Positions 9,045 to 18,679 of a stretch of DNA of 64,000 nt are shown here, piece by piece; the stretch's first letter is position 1, and each line of letters begins with the position of its first letter. Location: contig QCJQ01000002.1 of NCBI GenBank assembly GCA_003215935.1, positions 28,500 through 92,499 on the forward strand. Reading direction: 5' to 3'. The position numbers were made by a program, and so were the translations under genes. This stretch comes from Prochlorococcus sp. AG-409-D09 (GTDB taxonomy: Bacteria > Cyanobacteriota > Cyanobacteriia > PCC-6307 > Cyanobiaceae). Below the pieces are notes generated by a model. The model was not told the DNA's origin, did no database searches, and saw only the letters and a program-made list of their open reading frames with translations.

Positions 9045-10109
9045 TTATTTAAAATATTTACTTTCATTTTTGGCTTTTAAAATATCTTTAAGTAATTCCC
9101 TAAGTTTAAATAATTCGTGTTTTGAACCTAATGCTATTAATACTTGACCAGGTTCAATTTTTTCATTACTGCTAGGATTGCTTTTTAATTCCATATTATC
9201 TCTAATTGCCAATATCATTGCACCACTTTTTTTACCTATATTTAAGCCAGAGATAGTTCTGATACTAAGTTTTTTGAATTTTTCCTCATTATTGGAAAGT
9301 TCAAATTCTTCAATTTCACATTTCGATCCTGCTAATAAGTCTAGAAAGTCTACTGCTATTGGCCTCAATGCAGTAGCGGCCATGGTTCTTCCTGCTGCTA
9401 CATAGGGGCTTATAACAGCTGTTGCCCCTGCTAATTTAAGTTTATTTGCGGCTTCTTCGCTATCTGCCCTTGCAATTAATCTACAATTATTATTTAGTCC
9501 TCTTGCACTAAGTACTACATATAGATTTGCCGCATCATTTGACAGTGTGGCAACTAAACTTTTGCAGTTAATTATACCTGCATTAAGAAGAGTTTCATCT
9601 AATGTCGCATCTGCAAGCAAGACATTTAGGTCTTTTTTTTCAGCCTCCTCTTTTCGATGTAAATTATTTTCAACTATTAATATCTGAACTTGTTCAGATT
9701 TCAGTTGTGAAGCTATTTCTTTCCCAGTACGTCCATAACCGCAAAGAATTACATGCTCTTTCATTTTTCTAAGTTTTCTTCTCCATCGTAATTCTTTCAT
9801 TCTGAAGAAATAACCAGATTCTGATAAGCGTAAAAGTCTTTGAAGAGTTAATTGAACTACAAAAAGTCCCCCACCAAGAATTAACACAGTAACTATTCGT
9901 CCTGCTGAACTTAAAGGTTCTACTTCACCAAAACCGATTGTGCTAATCGTAATTAAAACCATCCAAAAACAATCCCCCCAATCCCAGCCCTCTGTTATCC
10001 GATACCCAATTGCTCCTATTAGGATTAACCCGCTTAAAGATAGAAATGGTCCAATCCACGCTTTAAAAAGATTTTTTATTTGAAAGTCGTGAAAGAATGA
10101 TTTGAGCAT
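9045..10109 (-). CDS. TrkA-N/RCK-gated potassium channel
   Basis: Pore TISTIGFGEV; Rossmann HVILCGYGRTGKEIASQL; TrkA-C tail. Confidence 0.9.
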   Translation of the reverse strand: MLKSFFHDFQIKNLFKAWIGPFLSLSGLILIGAIGYRITEGWDWGDCFWMVLITISTIGFGEVEPLSSAGRIVTVLILGGGLFVVQLTLQRLLRLSESGYFFRMKELRWRRKLRKMKEHVILCGYGRTGKEIASQLKSEQVQILIVENNLHRKEEAEKKDLNVLLADATLDETLLNAGIINCKSLVATLSNDAANLYVVLSARGLNNNCRLIARADSEEAANKLKLAGATAVISPYVAAGRTMAATALRPIAVDFLDLLAGSKCEIEEFELSNNEEKFKKLSIRTISGLNIGKKSGAMILAIRDNMELKSNPSSNEKIEPGQVLIALGSKHELFKLRELLKDILKAKNESKYFK

Positions 10110-10230
10110 TTAAATATTTAGATGTATTTTAGAAATGTTTTAAAAGTAATTACAAATATTCTAAACATAATCATTCTTATTGCCTTTTATTAGTAAAACT
10201 CTTTATGCTTAATTTGGATAAATTATAATC

Positions 10231-10938
10231 ATGTTGACTATGAATGATAAATGTCAAATCGTGGCAATTGGTGGCGGAGGCTTTGGAAGAGCTATGGGAA
10301 ATATGAAGATAGAAAAATATATTTTATCACTTTCCAAATCTTCTAAACCCAGAATTTGTTTTATACCAACTGCTTCAGGGGATAATGACTTATACAAACT
10401 TTCTTTTTATAGGGTTTTTTCTAGATTAAATTGTTTTCCTAGTCATATTGATTTTTTTAAACGAACAATTGATTTAGAAAAATGTATTTTAGATCAGGAT
10501 ATTGTCTATGTTGGAGGAGGAAATACAAGAAGCATGTTAGCTATATGGCGTGAGTGGGGACTAGATGAGATTTTAAAGAAAGCTTATCAAAAAGGAGTGA
10601 TAATGTCAGGAGTAAGTGCAGGAGCAATTTGTTGGTTTGAAAAGGGCATTACCGATTCCAAAGCAGATGGTTTATCTTTGATGAGTTGTCTTAACTTTGT
10701 AAATGCTAACTGTTGCCCTCATTTTGATGAAGAGCCTGAAAGAATACCATATGTGGAAAAAATTATAAATAACAACATTATCGACTCTTGTATTGGAATT
10801 GAAGGGGACTGTGCACTTCATCTGATTAATGAGAAGCCCTATAAATCAATTGACTTTGGAGAAAAAAAGAATTCATATTTAATTAAAGTATTTGAAAACG
10901 ATCTTGTTAAGATTGCCTTTGATAAATTAGTTTTATAA
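10231..10938 (+). CDS. Peptidase S51 / dipeptidase E-like protein
   Basis: VYVGGGNTRSMLAIWREWGLD and GVSAGAICWFE nucleophile motif. Confidence 0.85.
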   Translation: MLTMNDKCQIVAIGGGGFGRAMGNMKIEKYILSLSKSSKPRICFIPTASGDNDLYKLSFYRVFSRLNCFPSHIDFFKRTIDLEKCILDQDIVYVGGGNTRSMLAIWREWGLDEILKKAYQKGVIMSGVSAGAICWFEKGITDSKADGLSLMSCLNFVNANCCPHFDEEPERIPYVEKIINNNIIDSCIGIEGDCALHLINEKPYKSIDFGEKKNSYLIKVFENDLVKIAFDKLVL

Positions 10939-11109
10939 ATTATTAAAAGGAAAAAGGTTATTCCGCTCTTATTCAATTAAATAAAGAAGAACGATATTGC
11001 TAGGTATAAATTGCTAGAGCTTATGAGGGGTTCTTTTTGGATTTTTATAAGTAATATTTAAACTTCACTACTTAAAGCTGACAAATCATTTTTTATAGGC
11101 ATTTTAAAT

Positions 11110-11304
11110 ATGTATACTTTTTTAATTATGCATCCATTTGCTAAGGAGTTCTTCCAACTAGCTAAGTCCCAAGAATATTCTGACCTCTTAGAAGATACCG
11201 ATTGGGGCAGTCAAAAGGTTCATTCATTTATTTCTGCTGGATATTCTGATTTATTAGAAGATACCGAATGGAACACAAGGACTGATGATATGGTTGTCGC
11301 TTAA
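11110..11304 (+). CDS. Small acidic protein with two internal repeats
   Basis: EYSDLLEDTDW and GYSDLLEDTEW spaced 22 aa apart. Confidence 0.5.
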   Translation: MYTFLIMHPFAKEFFQLAKSQEYSDLLEDTDWGSQKVHSFISAGYSDLLEDTEWNTRTDDMVVA

Positions 11305-11368
11305 TATTTTTTCTACATTATTATAAGTAATATTTTAATAATAATTTTATAAATCCTTAGAGATTTAA

Positions 11369-12103
11369 TTAAATTATATTATATGTTTTTCCAACTATAG
11401 GGTCAATTAACTTTATATTATTAGGAATGTTATTTTTAGCTTCTTCAATACTTCCATCTACCTCTATTAAGTTATTTAATATCCCTGAGAACTTTGAATC
11501 TCCTCCTGTAGTGCTAGCAAATATATATTTAGGCTCAAACTTATCTATTATTTCATTTAACACTCTTTTCCCATTTATAAAAGATCCTGCAATTGGCAGA
11601 TTTAAATTTATAACAGGAGTAAACACTGCAGTAGTTTTATTAGGTCGAAGTTTTTTTTCTAGAAATCCATGTGGCTCAATATAAAAGGATGAATTTTTAC
11701 TGCAGACAATATAACCATTTTCAATGTTAGGAACTGCTGCACCTTCTGTAGCTGTGACTTTTATTTCTGTGTATTTTTTACTCATACCTGGCAATAGAGT
11801 ACTTACATTTTTATATCCCAACTTAATAGCAACCTTTGCTGCACTTTTAGATCCAATCACTTCGATTTGCTTAGAAAGAGATTCTAATGTGGGTTGATGA
11901 GTATGATCAGCTAGTCCTTGAGTGAGGAGCAAAAGATCTATTTGTTCTGTAATTTCTATATCATTTTTTAATTGTCCTTTTATAAGCCATGGACCTGGTG
12001 AAAAAGTTAGGTCACCGGTAAGCCATGGATCTATAAGTATGCACTTATTCTCCATTATAATCTTCCATCCACTTGAACCTAAATAAGTCGCTGAAAAGCT
12101 CAT
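11369..12103 (-). CDS. MBL-fold metal-dependent hydrolase-like protein
   Basis: YLGSSGWKIIMENKCILIDPWLTG and LLLTQGLADHTHQPTL resemble the MBL HxHxDH-type region. Confidence 0.75.
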   Translation of the reverse strand: MSFSATYLGSSGWKIIMENKCILIDPWLTGDLTFSPGPWLIKGQLKNDIEITEQIDLLLLTQGLADHTHQPTLESLSKQIEVIGSKSAAKVAIKLGYKNVSTLLPGMSKKYTEIKVTATEGAAVPNIENGYIVCSKNSSFYIEPHGFLEKKLRPNKTTAVFTPVINLNLPIAGSFINGKRVLNEIIDKFEPKYIFASTTGGDSKFSGILNNLIEVDGSIEEAKNNIPNNIKLIDPIVGKTYNII

Positions 12104-12222
12104 TTCTTTAGAAACTATTATTAGTATATTTTATCAAAAGTGATTGAATATCTTTTAAATTAGAAAAATAATATTTTTTAATTAAATTAACAATCTGATA
12201 ATTCTTTAAATTATAAATTTAA

Positions 12223-12384
12223 CTATGCTACATCAGATGAGAATAAAAGCGACTCTGGAATGTAGTGAAGTTCGCCATTAGGACATTTATAAACTCTTTC
12301 AGTTTCCCCACAATTGTCTATTATTTTAATAACCTTGCAAGAAATTGAAAGCTTCTGCTCTTTTTTTGAGAATATATGGTTCAT
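12223..12384 (-). CDS. Small hypothetical protein (53 aa)
   Basis: Manual translation MNHIFSKKEQKLSISCKVIKIIDNCGETERVYKCPNGELHYIPESLLFSSDVA*. Confidence 0.5.
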   Translation of the reverse strand: MNHIFSKKEQKLSISCKVIKIIDNCGETERVYKCPNGELHYIPESLLFSSDVA

Positions 12385-12612
12385 GCCCCCTCCCTAAGCT
12401 TTTTATCTTTTTAACTCATTAAAAAACATTTACAATCAATAAAAATACTCAATTAATCTGTATTTAGGATTTTTGTTGAATTTAAAGCTAAGTTTTTCGT
12501 TTTCACTCATAGGAGGTCGATATTAAATCAAATTTTTGCTGCTTTTAGCTGAGAAAGCTTCTTTTTATTAAATTGGAGTGCATTTTTATCGAAAAGGTGG
12601 AAAACTATATTT

Positions 12613-12849
12613 ATGACAAGGTCATATCCAATGAATTTCTGGCCATTTCAAATACTTGTAGCGATTACTCTTACATCATTTGTAATCGTCATAATTATTT
12701 TTGCTCGATATAAGCTTTTCAATACTGAAAGGAAGGTTAAAGAAGATAAAGTCCTTCTAAAACAACTATTAGAAGGATTTGATTTAGAGATTCCTACCGA
12801 GTTGCAAGAAACCGATGGTGTAACTATAACTCAGATAGACGGAAATTAG
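12613..12849 (+). CDS. Small membrane protein
   Basis: 78 aa with TM near N-terminus; abuts the next small ORF. Confidence 0.5.
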   Translation: MTRSYPMNFWPFQILVAITLTSFVIVIIIFARYKLFNTERKVKEDKVLLKQLLEGFDLEIPTELQETDGVTITQIDGN

Positions 12850-13023
12850 ATGGATAGTGATCTATTAATTCCAATATTTTGGACAATTGTTTTTAGCTCC
12901 TTAGTTATAGCTGCATATAGACGATGGACTAAAAAACTACCTTCCAATAAAAAATGGATAAGACCAGAGAATGATGAAAATCAAAATAATAAAAAAATTA
13001 ATCAGAAGAATAATAATATTTAG
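12850..13023 (+). CDS. Small membrane protein (57 aa)
   Basis: ATG directly follows the upstream stop; MDSDLLIPIFWTIVFSSLVIAAYRRWTKKLPSNKKWIRPENDENQNNKKINQKNNNI*. Confidence 0.5.
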   Translation: MDSDLLIPIFWTIVFSSLVIAAYRRWTKKLPSNKKWIRPENDENQNNKKINQKNNNI

Positions 13024-13142
13024 ATTAATAATTTTATCTATATAAATCTTTTGATTCAATCAATTAAACACAAATTATTAAATTATTTTTAATTTACTTA
13101 ATCTAAGAATAAAGTTGATGAAATTAATTTTTATCTTACGAT

Positions 13143-13313
13143 ATGGATGACTTTTCTTTTGATGACACGACAAATACTGGTATATGGTGGTCTACAAGCT
13201 TGGCGATTAGAGATGCTTGTCTAGAATTGAAAGAAGATACTAATTGTGAGGATATAGAAATTATTAGATTGTTAAATTCCCTAGTAAAATCAATAGAGAA
13301 AGATGGACTCTAA
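13143..13313 (+). CDS. Small acidic hypothetical protein (56 aa)
   Basis: Manual translation MDDFSFDDTTNTGIWWSTSLAIRDACLELKEDTNCEDIEIIRLLNSLVKSIEKDGL*. Confidence 0.5.
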   Translation: MDDFSFDDTTNTGIWWSTSLAIRDACLELKEDTNCEDIEIIRLLNSLVKSIEKDGL

Positions 13314-13484
13314 TTTTCGATAATTTATAATCTAATTTATTTTCTTTCATAAATAAATTAGATAGCATTTTTAATTCAATTAGATTTTTATTCAAAATAA
13401 ACATTCGTTTGAGAAGAAAATATATGTCCTTATAACTTTTCCCATGCAATATTATTATATAAATCTATTTACTATAGTTCTTAT

Positions 13485-14519
13485 TTAATTTCTAGCGTAT
13501 TTTATTTGAGAATAGTCTAAATTTCTATTGAAACTTAAACTTTCTTTTTTGCGAAGCCAAGATGAAAGAGAAGTGATATTTACTCCGAATCTTTTAGCTA
13601 AATTTTTTACTGTCATTAAGTTTGCACCATATCCAGTTTCTTCTATCCAATTAGCCATTGTTGCTATGTCATGTTCTATCAGTCTGATCAAAAATTTTGG
13701 AACTATTGTATATTTAACTTTTTTTAATTTATTGTCTGCATTGAGTTTTTCAATTATTTTAAACATTTCTTTTCCTGTTAAATCCTCTCCCGCAATATTT
13801 AAACTTTTACCCATAAAGTATTCTCTGTTATTAAATGCTGCATTAGCCCATTGCCCTATATCTTCAACTGCAATTGTTTGCCATGGTTTATCGGGATTTA
13901 CTATACAGGGGAAAATCCCTTCAGAGATTTTAATTTTAGGTAAGTTAGTCTCAAAGTTTTCAAAATAGCTAACAGGTCGAAGAATAGTCGAATAGGTAAA
14001 AAGTCCTTCATTATTTAAATATTCTTCAATTTTCCATTTATTAGAAAAATGTTTAGGTGACTCAATATCTTTTAATGGGTCTTTGGCCTTGCAAATTGAA
14101 CTAAAAATAAAATGTTCTAATTTACCTTGTTCTTTGGTTGACTTAATAGCATCAATCAAATTACGTCCTTGTTCTAATTCATATTCATGAACCATACTTC
14201 CTTTAAAAGGCTTCCATCCTGTGGTTGGAGTTGTATTGCCAAATATTCCGTAAACATCTTTAAACGCGTCTTTTAAGCTTTTCTTATCAAGTAAGTCACC
14301 TTGAACAACTTCTACATTATTTAACTTTTTTAAGTGAATTGCTTTTTGGCTATTTGGATTCCGTGTAATAGCCCTTACCCTGAAACGATTCCCTTTGGCA
14401 AGGTTAATCGCAAGTGAATAGCCTTGTCGACTAGTTCCCATTGTTATGGCGATTATGGGCTTATCTTTTGTACCTTGTGCACTTTCTTTCATTTCCAATC
14501 TAAAACGAGATTTAAACAT
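13485..14519 (-). CDS. NmrA-like NAD(P)-binding protein
   Basis: ITMGTSRQGYSLAINLAKGNRFRVRAITRNPNSQKA...VEVVQGDLLD is typical of NmrA/atypical SDR. Confidence 0.85.
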   Translation of the reverse strand: MFKSRFRLEMKESAQGTKDKPIIAITMGTSRQGYSLAINLAKGNRFRVRAITRNPNSQKAIHLKKLNNVEVVQGDLLDKKSLKDAFKDVYGIFGNTTPTTGWKPFKGSMVHEYELEQGRNLIDAIKSTKEQGKLEHFIFSSICKAKDPLKDIESPKHFSNKWKIEEYLNNEGLFTYSTILRPVSYFENFETNLPKIKISEGIFPCIVNPDKPWQTIAVEDIGQWANAAFNNREYFMGKSLNIAGEDLTGKEMFKIIEKLNADNKLKKVKYTIVPKFLIRLIEHDIATMANWIEETGYGANLMTVKNLAKRFGVNITSLSSWLRKKESLSFNRNLDYSQIKYARN

Positions 14520-14701
14520 GTAGAAATGTAAAGCTTATATTGCGAAATGTAAAGTAGTAGACCTGTGTTTATCCTCTCTGCGATTTTTTAAGCTCCGAAA
14601 AGCTCCTCTTTAAGGGTTGTTTCAAGAGATTGCTTTTTGAATTATGCAATTAAGGGGTTATTTAACTGATGACTTTTTATTTAAATTTAGCTAGTACTTA
14701 A

Positions 14702-14923
14702 TTGAATTACGCGCTCATTGACATGGATTTTTGTGTCCTTGACGAAAACATCAGAAAAAACATCATATTTGATGTTATTGATGGAATTCCACCTTCTACT
14801 CAAGATTGCCCAGAAGCCCTTGAGTTTAGAAAGGAAATTGAGATAAGTAATAAAAATCTTGAATACCGTGCTGAGGAGCTCGGTATAGATAACCCTCTTT
14901 TTGAGTTTGCTAGTCAGGGGTAA
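14702..14923 (+). CDS. Hypothetical protein
   Basis: 73-aa ORF; may start at internal M of MDFCVLDE. Confidence 0.5.
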   Translation: MNYALIDMDFCVLDENIRKNIIFDVIDGIPPSTQDCPEALEFRKEIEISNKNLEYRAEELGIDNPLFEFASQG

Positions 14924-14954
14924 TTGTAACTTAACAGTATTTTGCTTTTAGTTA

Positions 14955-15098
14955 TTACTTTTTCTTTCTCCAGTCTCTTTTTAATTCAAAGTTTTTACTA
15001 TTGTCTAAATAAATTACTAATATAAAAAATAAGAACCCAAGAAACGTAACAAAAGCTATAAGTTGGTTAAATGGATTTAAACTTTCAAACCACAACAT
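14955..15098 (-). CDS. Small membrane protein (47 aa)
   Basis: Manual translation MLWFESLNPFNQLIAFVTFLGFLFFILVIYLDNSKNFELKRDWRKKK*. Confidence 0.5.
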   Translation of the reverse strand: MLWFESLNPFNQLIAFVTFLGFLFFILVIYLDNSKNFELKRDWRKKK

Positions 15099-15187
15099 TT
15101 TGTTTAATATATTTATTTTATATTTTATATTTCACTGAGATTAATTTTTGAATATATTACAGAAATTAATATATTATTTTTTCAATT

Positions 15188-15589
15188 TTACTCTAGACCT
15201 TGGAATAATTCCTTGTGAACAACAAATGTATGGTATTGCGTTGTACCTGACTCAGGATCTAGTCTTTCTCCTTCAATATTAAAAGCAACGCTGCATATTA
15301 AATTGCCGTCCCATCTAACGTTGTGCTCACTGACTGATTCCGACCATTGCCGTATTGAATTAAAATGTTCAGGCATATATGTCCCAATTTTCCTACAAAT
15401 TTCACATAGTATTGAGAGTACTGGTGGTTTAGATTTTAAATTTAGATCTTTCGTTAAACTAGGCTGATTAAAAACTCCTATAAAACGGATGTGATCTATT
15501 AATCTTTGCTCCTTTTCTGAGAGCTGAGCTTTTTCACATGCTTTTTCAAATTCATCTACACAGATTTTCGGTCTTGATTTTTTTTTCAC
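15188..15589 (-). CDS. Hypothetical protein
   Basis: 133-aa ORF without recognised domain. Confidence 0.65.
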   Translation of the reverse strand: MKKKSRPKICVDEFEKACEKAQLSEKEQRLIDHIRFIGVFNQPSLTKDLNLKSKPPVLSILCEICRKIGTYMPEHFNSIRQWSESVSEHNVRWDGNLICSVAFNIEGERLDPESGTTQYHTFVVHKELFQGLE

Positions 15590-15789
15590 TTTAATCTCCA
15601 GTCTTTTAACACATTTAATTTATGTAGTATATAATTAGCTAGGACTAACTTTTATAACCTTGGATAATTTCATATCTATTTTCGATATTGTAAAACTTTT
15701 GTTTGTCCTTTCCGTTTCAATTTTTGTATATAGATTTTGTTTAATGTTTATGAATGGAAGTAAATTTAAGAATATCAATTTATTTTCTT

Positions 15790-15819
15790 TATTTGATCAC
15801 TCGAACGAATGATCAAATA
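15790..15819. promoter_or_regulatory. Interrupted palindrome upstream of the Nif11-like gene (operator or terminator)
   Basis: TATTTGATCA (15790-15799) pairs with TGATCAAATA (15810-15819), inner TCG-AA-CGA. Confidence 0.4.
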
Positions 15820-15853
15820 TTCTAATTAACTTAATAATCTTTAGTCCTTAACA

Positions 15854-16069
15854 ATGTCCTTATCTCAAATTAAACTATTTCTTAATCGAATCCAGAATGA
15901 CATAGAGTTAAAGAAAAAGGTAATTAATTGCTCTACAGCAGATGAAGTTGCCCTAATTGGGTCCCAGAATGGATTTGTATTTTCAGGAGATGAACTTCTT
16001 CGCTTTTCTGGTAAAAAAGTTGGAAAAGTTACATTAAAGAAAAATGATATACCAGGAGAATATAGTTAA
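15854..16069 (+). CDS. Nif11-domain-like small protein
   Basis: MSLSQIKLFLNRIQNDIELKKKVINCSTADEVALIGSQNGFVFSGDELL matches the Nif11 leader pattern. Confidence 0.75.
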   Translation: MSLSQIKLFLNRIQNDIELKKKVINCSTADEVALIGSQNGFVFSGDELLRFSGKKVGKVTLKKNDIPGEYS

Positions 16070-16331
16070 TAATCTAATTAATTTTTTATTTGCATTATGA
16101 TTTAATTTGTAAAGAATATAAATATAATAATATTTTCTAACAAGCTTTTTTGTCATTTTTATTATCTTTCCTTTTCGGGATTTCTAGATTTCATTAGGAT
16201 CGATTACGTACTGGTTGACCAATGGAGCTTAATGTTGTAATAGATTTCTATTGAAATAAGCAAAAATGTTACAAATCACAAGAACATTGTGTTTCTAGTG
16301 ATTTGACTGTTATTTATATGGGGTCTTTCTA

Positions 16332-16490
16332 ATGACCATGTTTCCTTTTACATTCGCTGGGCTTCTAAGCACCCCTGCTCCAACAGCTCCTCTTATTGGT
16401 ATCGCATTTATGGCACTATTCGGAGTAATGGCTGTTGTTGTTGGTCCTAATTATGATGGATTTAATGACCCCAATAGTGGTAATAGGTAG
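16332..16490 (+). CDS. Single-TM microprotein with TPAPTA motif, copy 1 (52 aa)
   Basis: Manual translation MTMFPFTFAGLLSTPAPTAPLIGIAFMALFGVMAVVVGPNYDGFNDPNSGNR*; followed by a terminator. Confidence 0.7.
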   Translation: MTMFPFTFAGLLSTPAPTAPLIGIAFMALFGVMAVVVGPNYDGFNDPNSGNR

Positions 16491-16510
16491 TAAATACCTT
16501 CCATTAGGTC

Positions 16511-16542
16511 AAAAAGAGGGGCTTAAAGCCCCTCTTTTTTTT
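16511..16542 (+). terminator. Rho-independent terminator
   Basis: AGAGGGGC-TTAAA-GCCCCTCT followed by a T run. Confidence 0.9.
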
Positions 16543-16982
16543 GTGAATGCTCTAATACCCTCTGGTAAGCTTCTACCCCTTTAGTAGCTATGTCAGAGCT
16601 CTAAGTGAATTTGATTCCCTTGAGTCACTGTAACTAGGTATTTCACGAATACAATTTCAAACTAAAGTACAATTTTTTTTAATTTTACGAATTTATTTAT
16701 TTTTCTTGCAAGGTTACATTTTAATTTTCATCAATATAATGAGACTTCAGTTAATTAGAATTTAACTGAATTTAAATTTATTGGACTTCTTTTTGAAATT
16801 TTCAATTGAAGATAAAACTCTAAATTTACGTTTGATTGTGCTTTATTTTATATTTTGAGTACATAGATTATTCGTACTTGTATAAAAAGCTATTTTATTA
16901 TTGCTTGTATGAAGAACTTATAGAGTAATCAATAAACCTTTTATACTTTTCTGCTATTAATAACTAGCTATATTTAGTCATT

Positions 16983-17132
16983 ATGATTTCTCTATCTTTT
17001 GCAAGTCTTCTTGGTACTCCAGCCCCAACAGCCATAATTGTTGGTATTGCTTCAATTGCACTCTTTGCAATTGTTGGTTTAATGGTTGGCCCTGACTATG
17101 AGGGTATGAATGCTCCAGAGGTCAAAAAATAG
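16983..17132 (+). CDS. Single-TM microprotein with TPAPTA motif, copy 2 (49 aa)
   Basis: Manual translation MISLSFASLLGTPAPTAIIVGIASIALFAIVGLMVGPDYEGMNAPEVKK*. Confidence 0.7.
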   Translation: MISLSFASLLGTPAPTAIIVGIASIALFAIVGLMVGPDYEGMNAPEVKK

Positions 17133-17159
17133 ACTAGATATATAATATAACTTTAATAT

Positions 17160-17193
17160 TAAAATAACTATAACAATCTTGATAGTTATTTTA
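17160..17193 (+). terminator. Hairpin downstream of the second TPAPTA gene
   Basis: 12-bp stem around AAAATAACTAT/ATAGTTATTTT. Confidence 0.5.
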
Positions 17194-17251
17194 GTTACTA
17201 TAAATAAAAAGCTTTCCTTTCTATAGAAATTTTTCTTTTTATTTATAGTAT

Positions 17252-17860
17252 TTATGTTTTAATGAATTTTAAAACTAATTTTTCTAATTCAGAAATTGAT
17301 GGATGAATAAGCTTATATATCTCTATATTCTTTTCTATCTCTAATAGATTTCTTTGGAAAAGATACCAACCCTTTTCAAACCTTCTTGTTACTTCTATTT
17401 TGTCTCTTTTTCTAAACTTCATGTCTCTCTCTAACCTTCTCTTGTAGCAAATTTCTTTTCTTTCAGATATTAATATATTTATTATATTATTATGCTTAAG
17501 AAGTCTAGCCATATTAAAAGCAAATATCCCTTCAACAATTATAAGACTTCTGTCACTTATTTTATTAATATTTACTGTAATTCTCTCAGAAATTTTTGTT
17601 TTAAAATTATATTTATTAGTATTTATATTTGAAACCCCCTCTTTTACTTTTGAAATATCATTATATAATTTGCTTATATGAATACTATTTATATTATCAT
17701 AATATGAATTATTTACTAAACTTGCGAATTTAGTAAACATGTCGTCTTTATAATAGTCATCTGTGTGAAAAATAATACTACTTTTTATTTTTTTACCTAA
17801 TTTCTTGGCAAGATAAGTTTTACCACTTCCAGATGTTCCTGATATAAAGCAAAATATCAT
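17252..17860 (-). CDS. Uridine kinase-like P-loop kinase
   Basis: ISGTSGSGKTYLAKKL Walker A; FHTDDYYKDD; LIIVEGIFAF. Confidence 0.8.
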   Translation of the reverse strand: MIFCFISGTSGSGKTYLAKKLGKKIKSSIIFHTDDYYKDDMFTKFASLVNNSYYDNINSIHISKLYNDISKVKEGVSNINTNKYNFKTKISERITVNINKISDRSLIIVEGIFAFNMARLLKHNNIINILISERKEICYKRRLERDMKFRKRDKIEVTRRFEKGWYLFQRNLLEIEKNIEIYKLIHPSISELEKLVLKFIKT

Positions 17861-17867
17861 TTTTAAT

Positions 17868-18101
17868 TCATTGTGTTTTGCCAGATATTCTTATGCCGTA
17901 AATAAGTTTTTTGATATATCTCTTTCGTTTATCACTATCCAATTTGTCTAAAAGTGTTTTTGTTAACTCATTTTCAAGCTTATTTTGTTTTTTAAGTTTA
18001 TTTCTCTTTATTAGTACTTTACTAAGGCTAATTTTCTTTTTTTGTGTTTCTGCTTTTCTGTTCTCTTCACTTTTAGTCGAAGAATACTTATCAGTTGACA
18101 T
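17868..18101 (-). CDS. Lysine-rich hypothetical protein
   Basis: 77-aa highly basic ORF immediately upstream of the kinase. Confidence 0.5.
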   Translation of the reverse strand: MSTDKYSSTKSEENRKAETQKKKISLSKVLIKRNKLKKQNKLENELTKTLLDKLDSDKRKRYIKKLIYGIRISGKTQ

Positions 18102-18421
18102 GATATAACAATGATTTTTGCTTTTTCTCTATAAGGTTACACCCTATAAAGCATTATCTTTCCAAAATTAAGAAATTTGCTAAAACTGTTTTAGTTGCCA
18201 TAAAACATTGACATACCTATTAGTAGTTTTAATAGGATTGCTTCTATGCCCTTTCACTATTATGTATTTATGGGATTTTATATACGAAAATTCACATAAA
18301 GAATCTACTCCTAGGTTTCAAAGATGATTTTTTATAAATGCTAATTATCAAAACTAAGTAAAATTACTAAAATTATATTGATAACAAGTAATCTTGGTTT
18401 TTTCTTGGATCGGTTTACTAA

Positions 18422-18532
18422 TTATGTTTGGTTTGCTTTGAAAATTCTTTTCTCCATTATCTTAAAGAGCAATATCAGAACAGGTATATGGGCAAGTCCA
18501 CCTGCCACTACTTGAGTTTGACTGTATGCCAT
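18422..18532 (-). CDS. Putative small membrane peptide (36 aa)
   Basis: Manual translation MAYSQTQVVAGGLAHIPVLILLFKIMEKRIFKANQT*. Confidence 0.4.
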   Translation of the reverse strand: MAYSQTQVVAGGLAHIPVLILLFKIMEKRIFKANQT

Positions 18533-18679
18533 TAAACTTTTTAATAACTGTACTAATATTAAGCATTTCTTTTGTCCCAATGTAATCAATTAAAAAATAT
18601 ACATCACTTGTAAATTAAATTAATAGTTACGCTAAAATCTAGGATTTTATACCTATAAATTGTATCTGTTTAGACTGAG

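Noticed and set aside
9178-9405. 75-aa + strand ORF
   Set aside because: Antisense within the TrkA-N channel gene
13528-13968. 146-aa + strand ORF
   Set aside because: Antisense to the NmrA-like gene; hydrophobic composition is typical of shadow ORFs
15854-16069. Prochlorosin (lanthipeptide) precursor
   Set aside because: No Cys/Ser/Thr-rich core or GG cleavage site and no LanM in the window; kept only as Nif11-like
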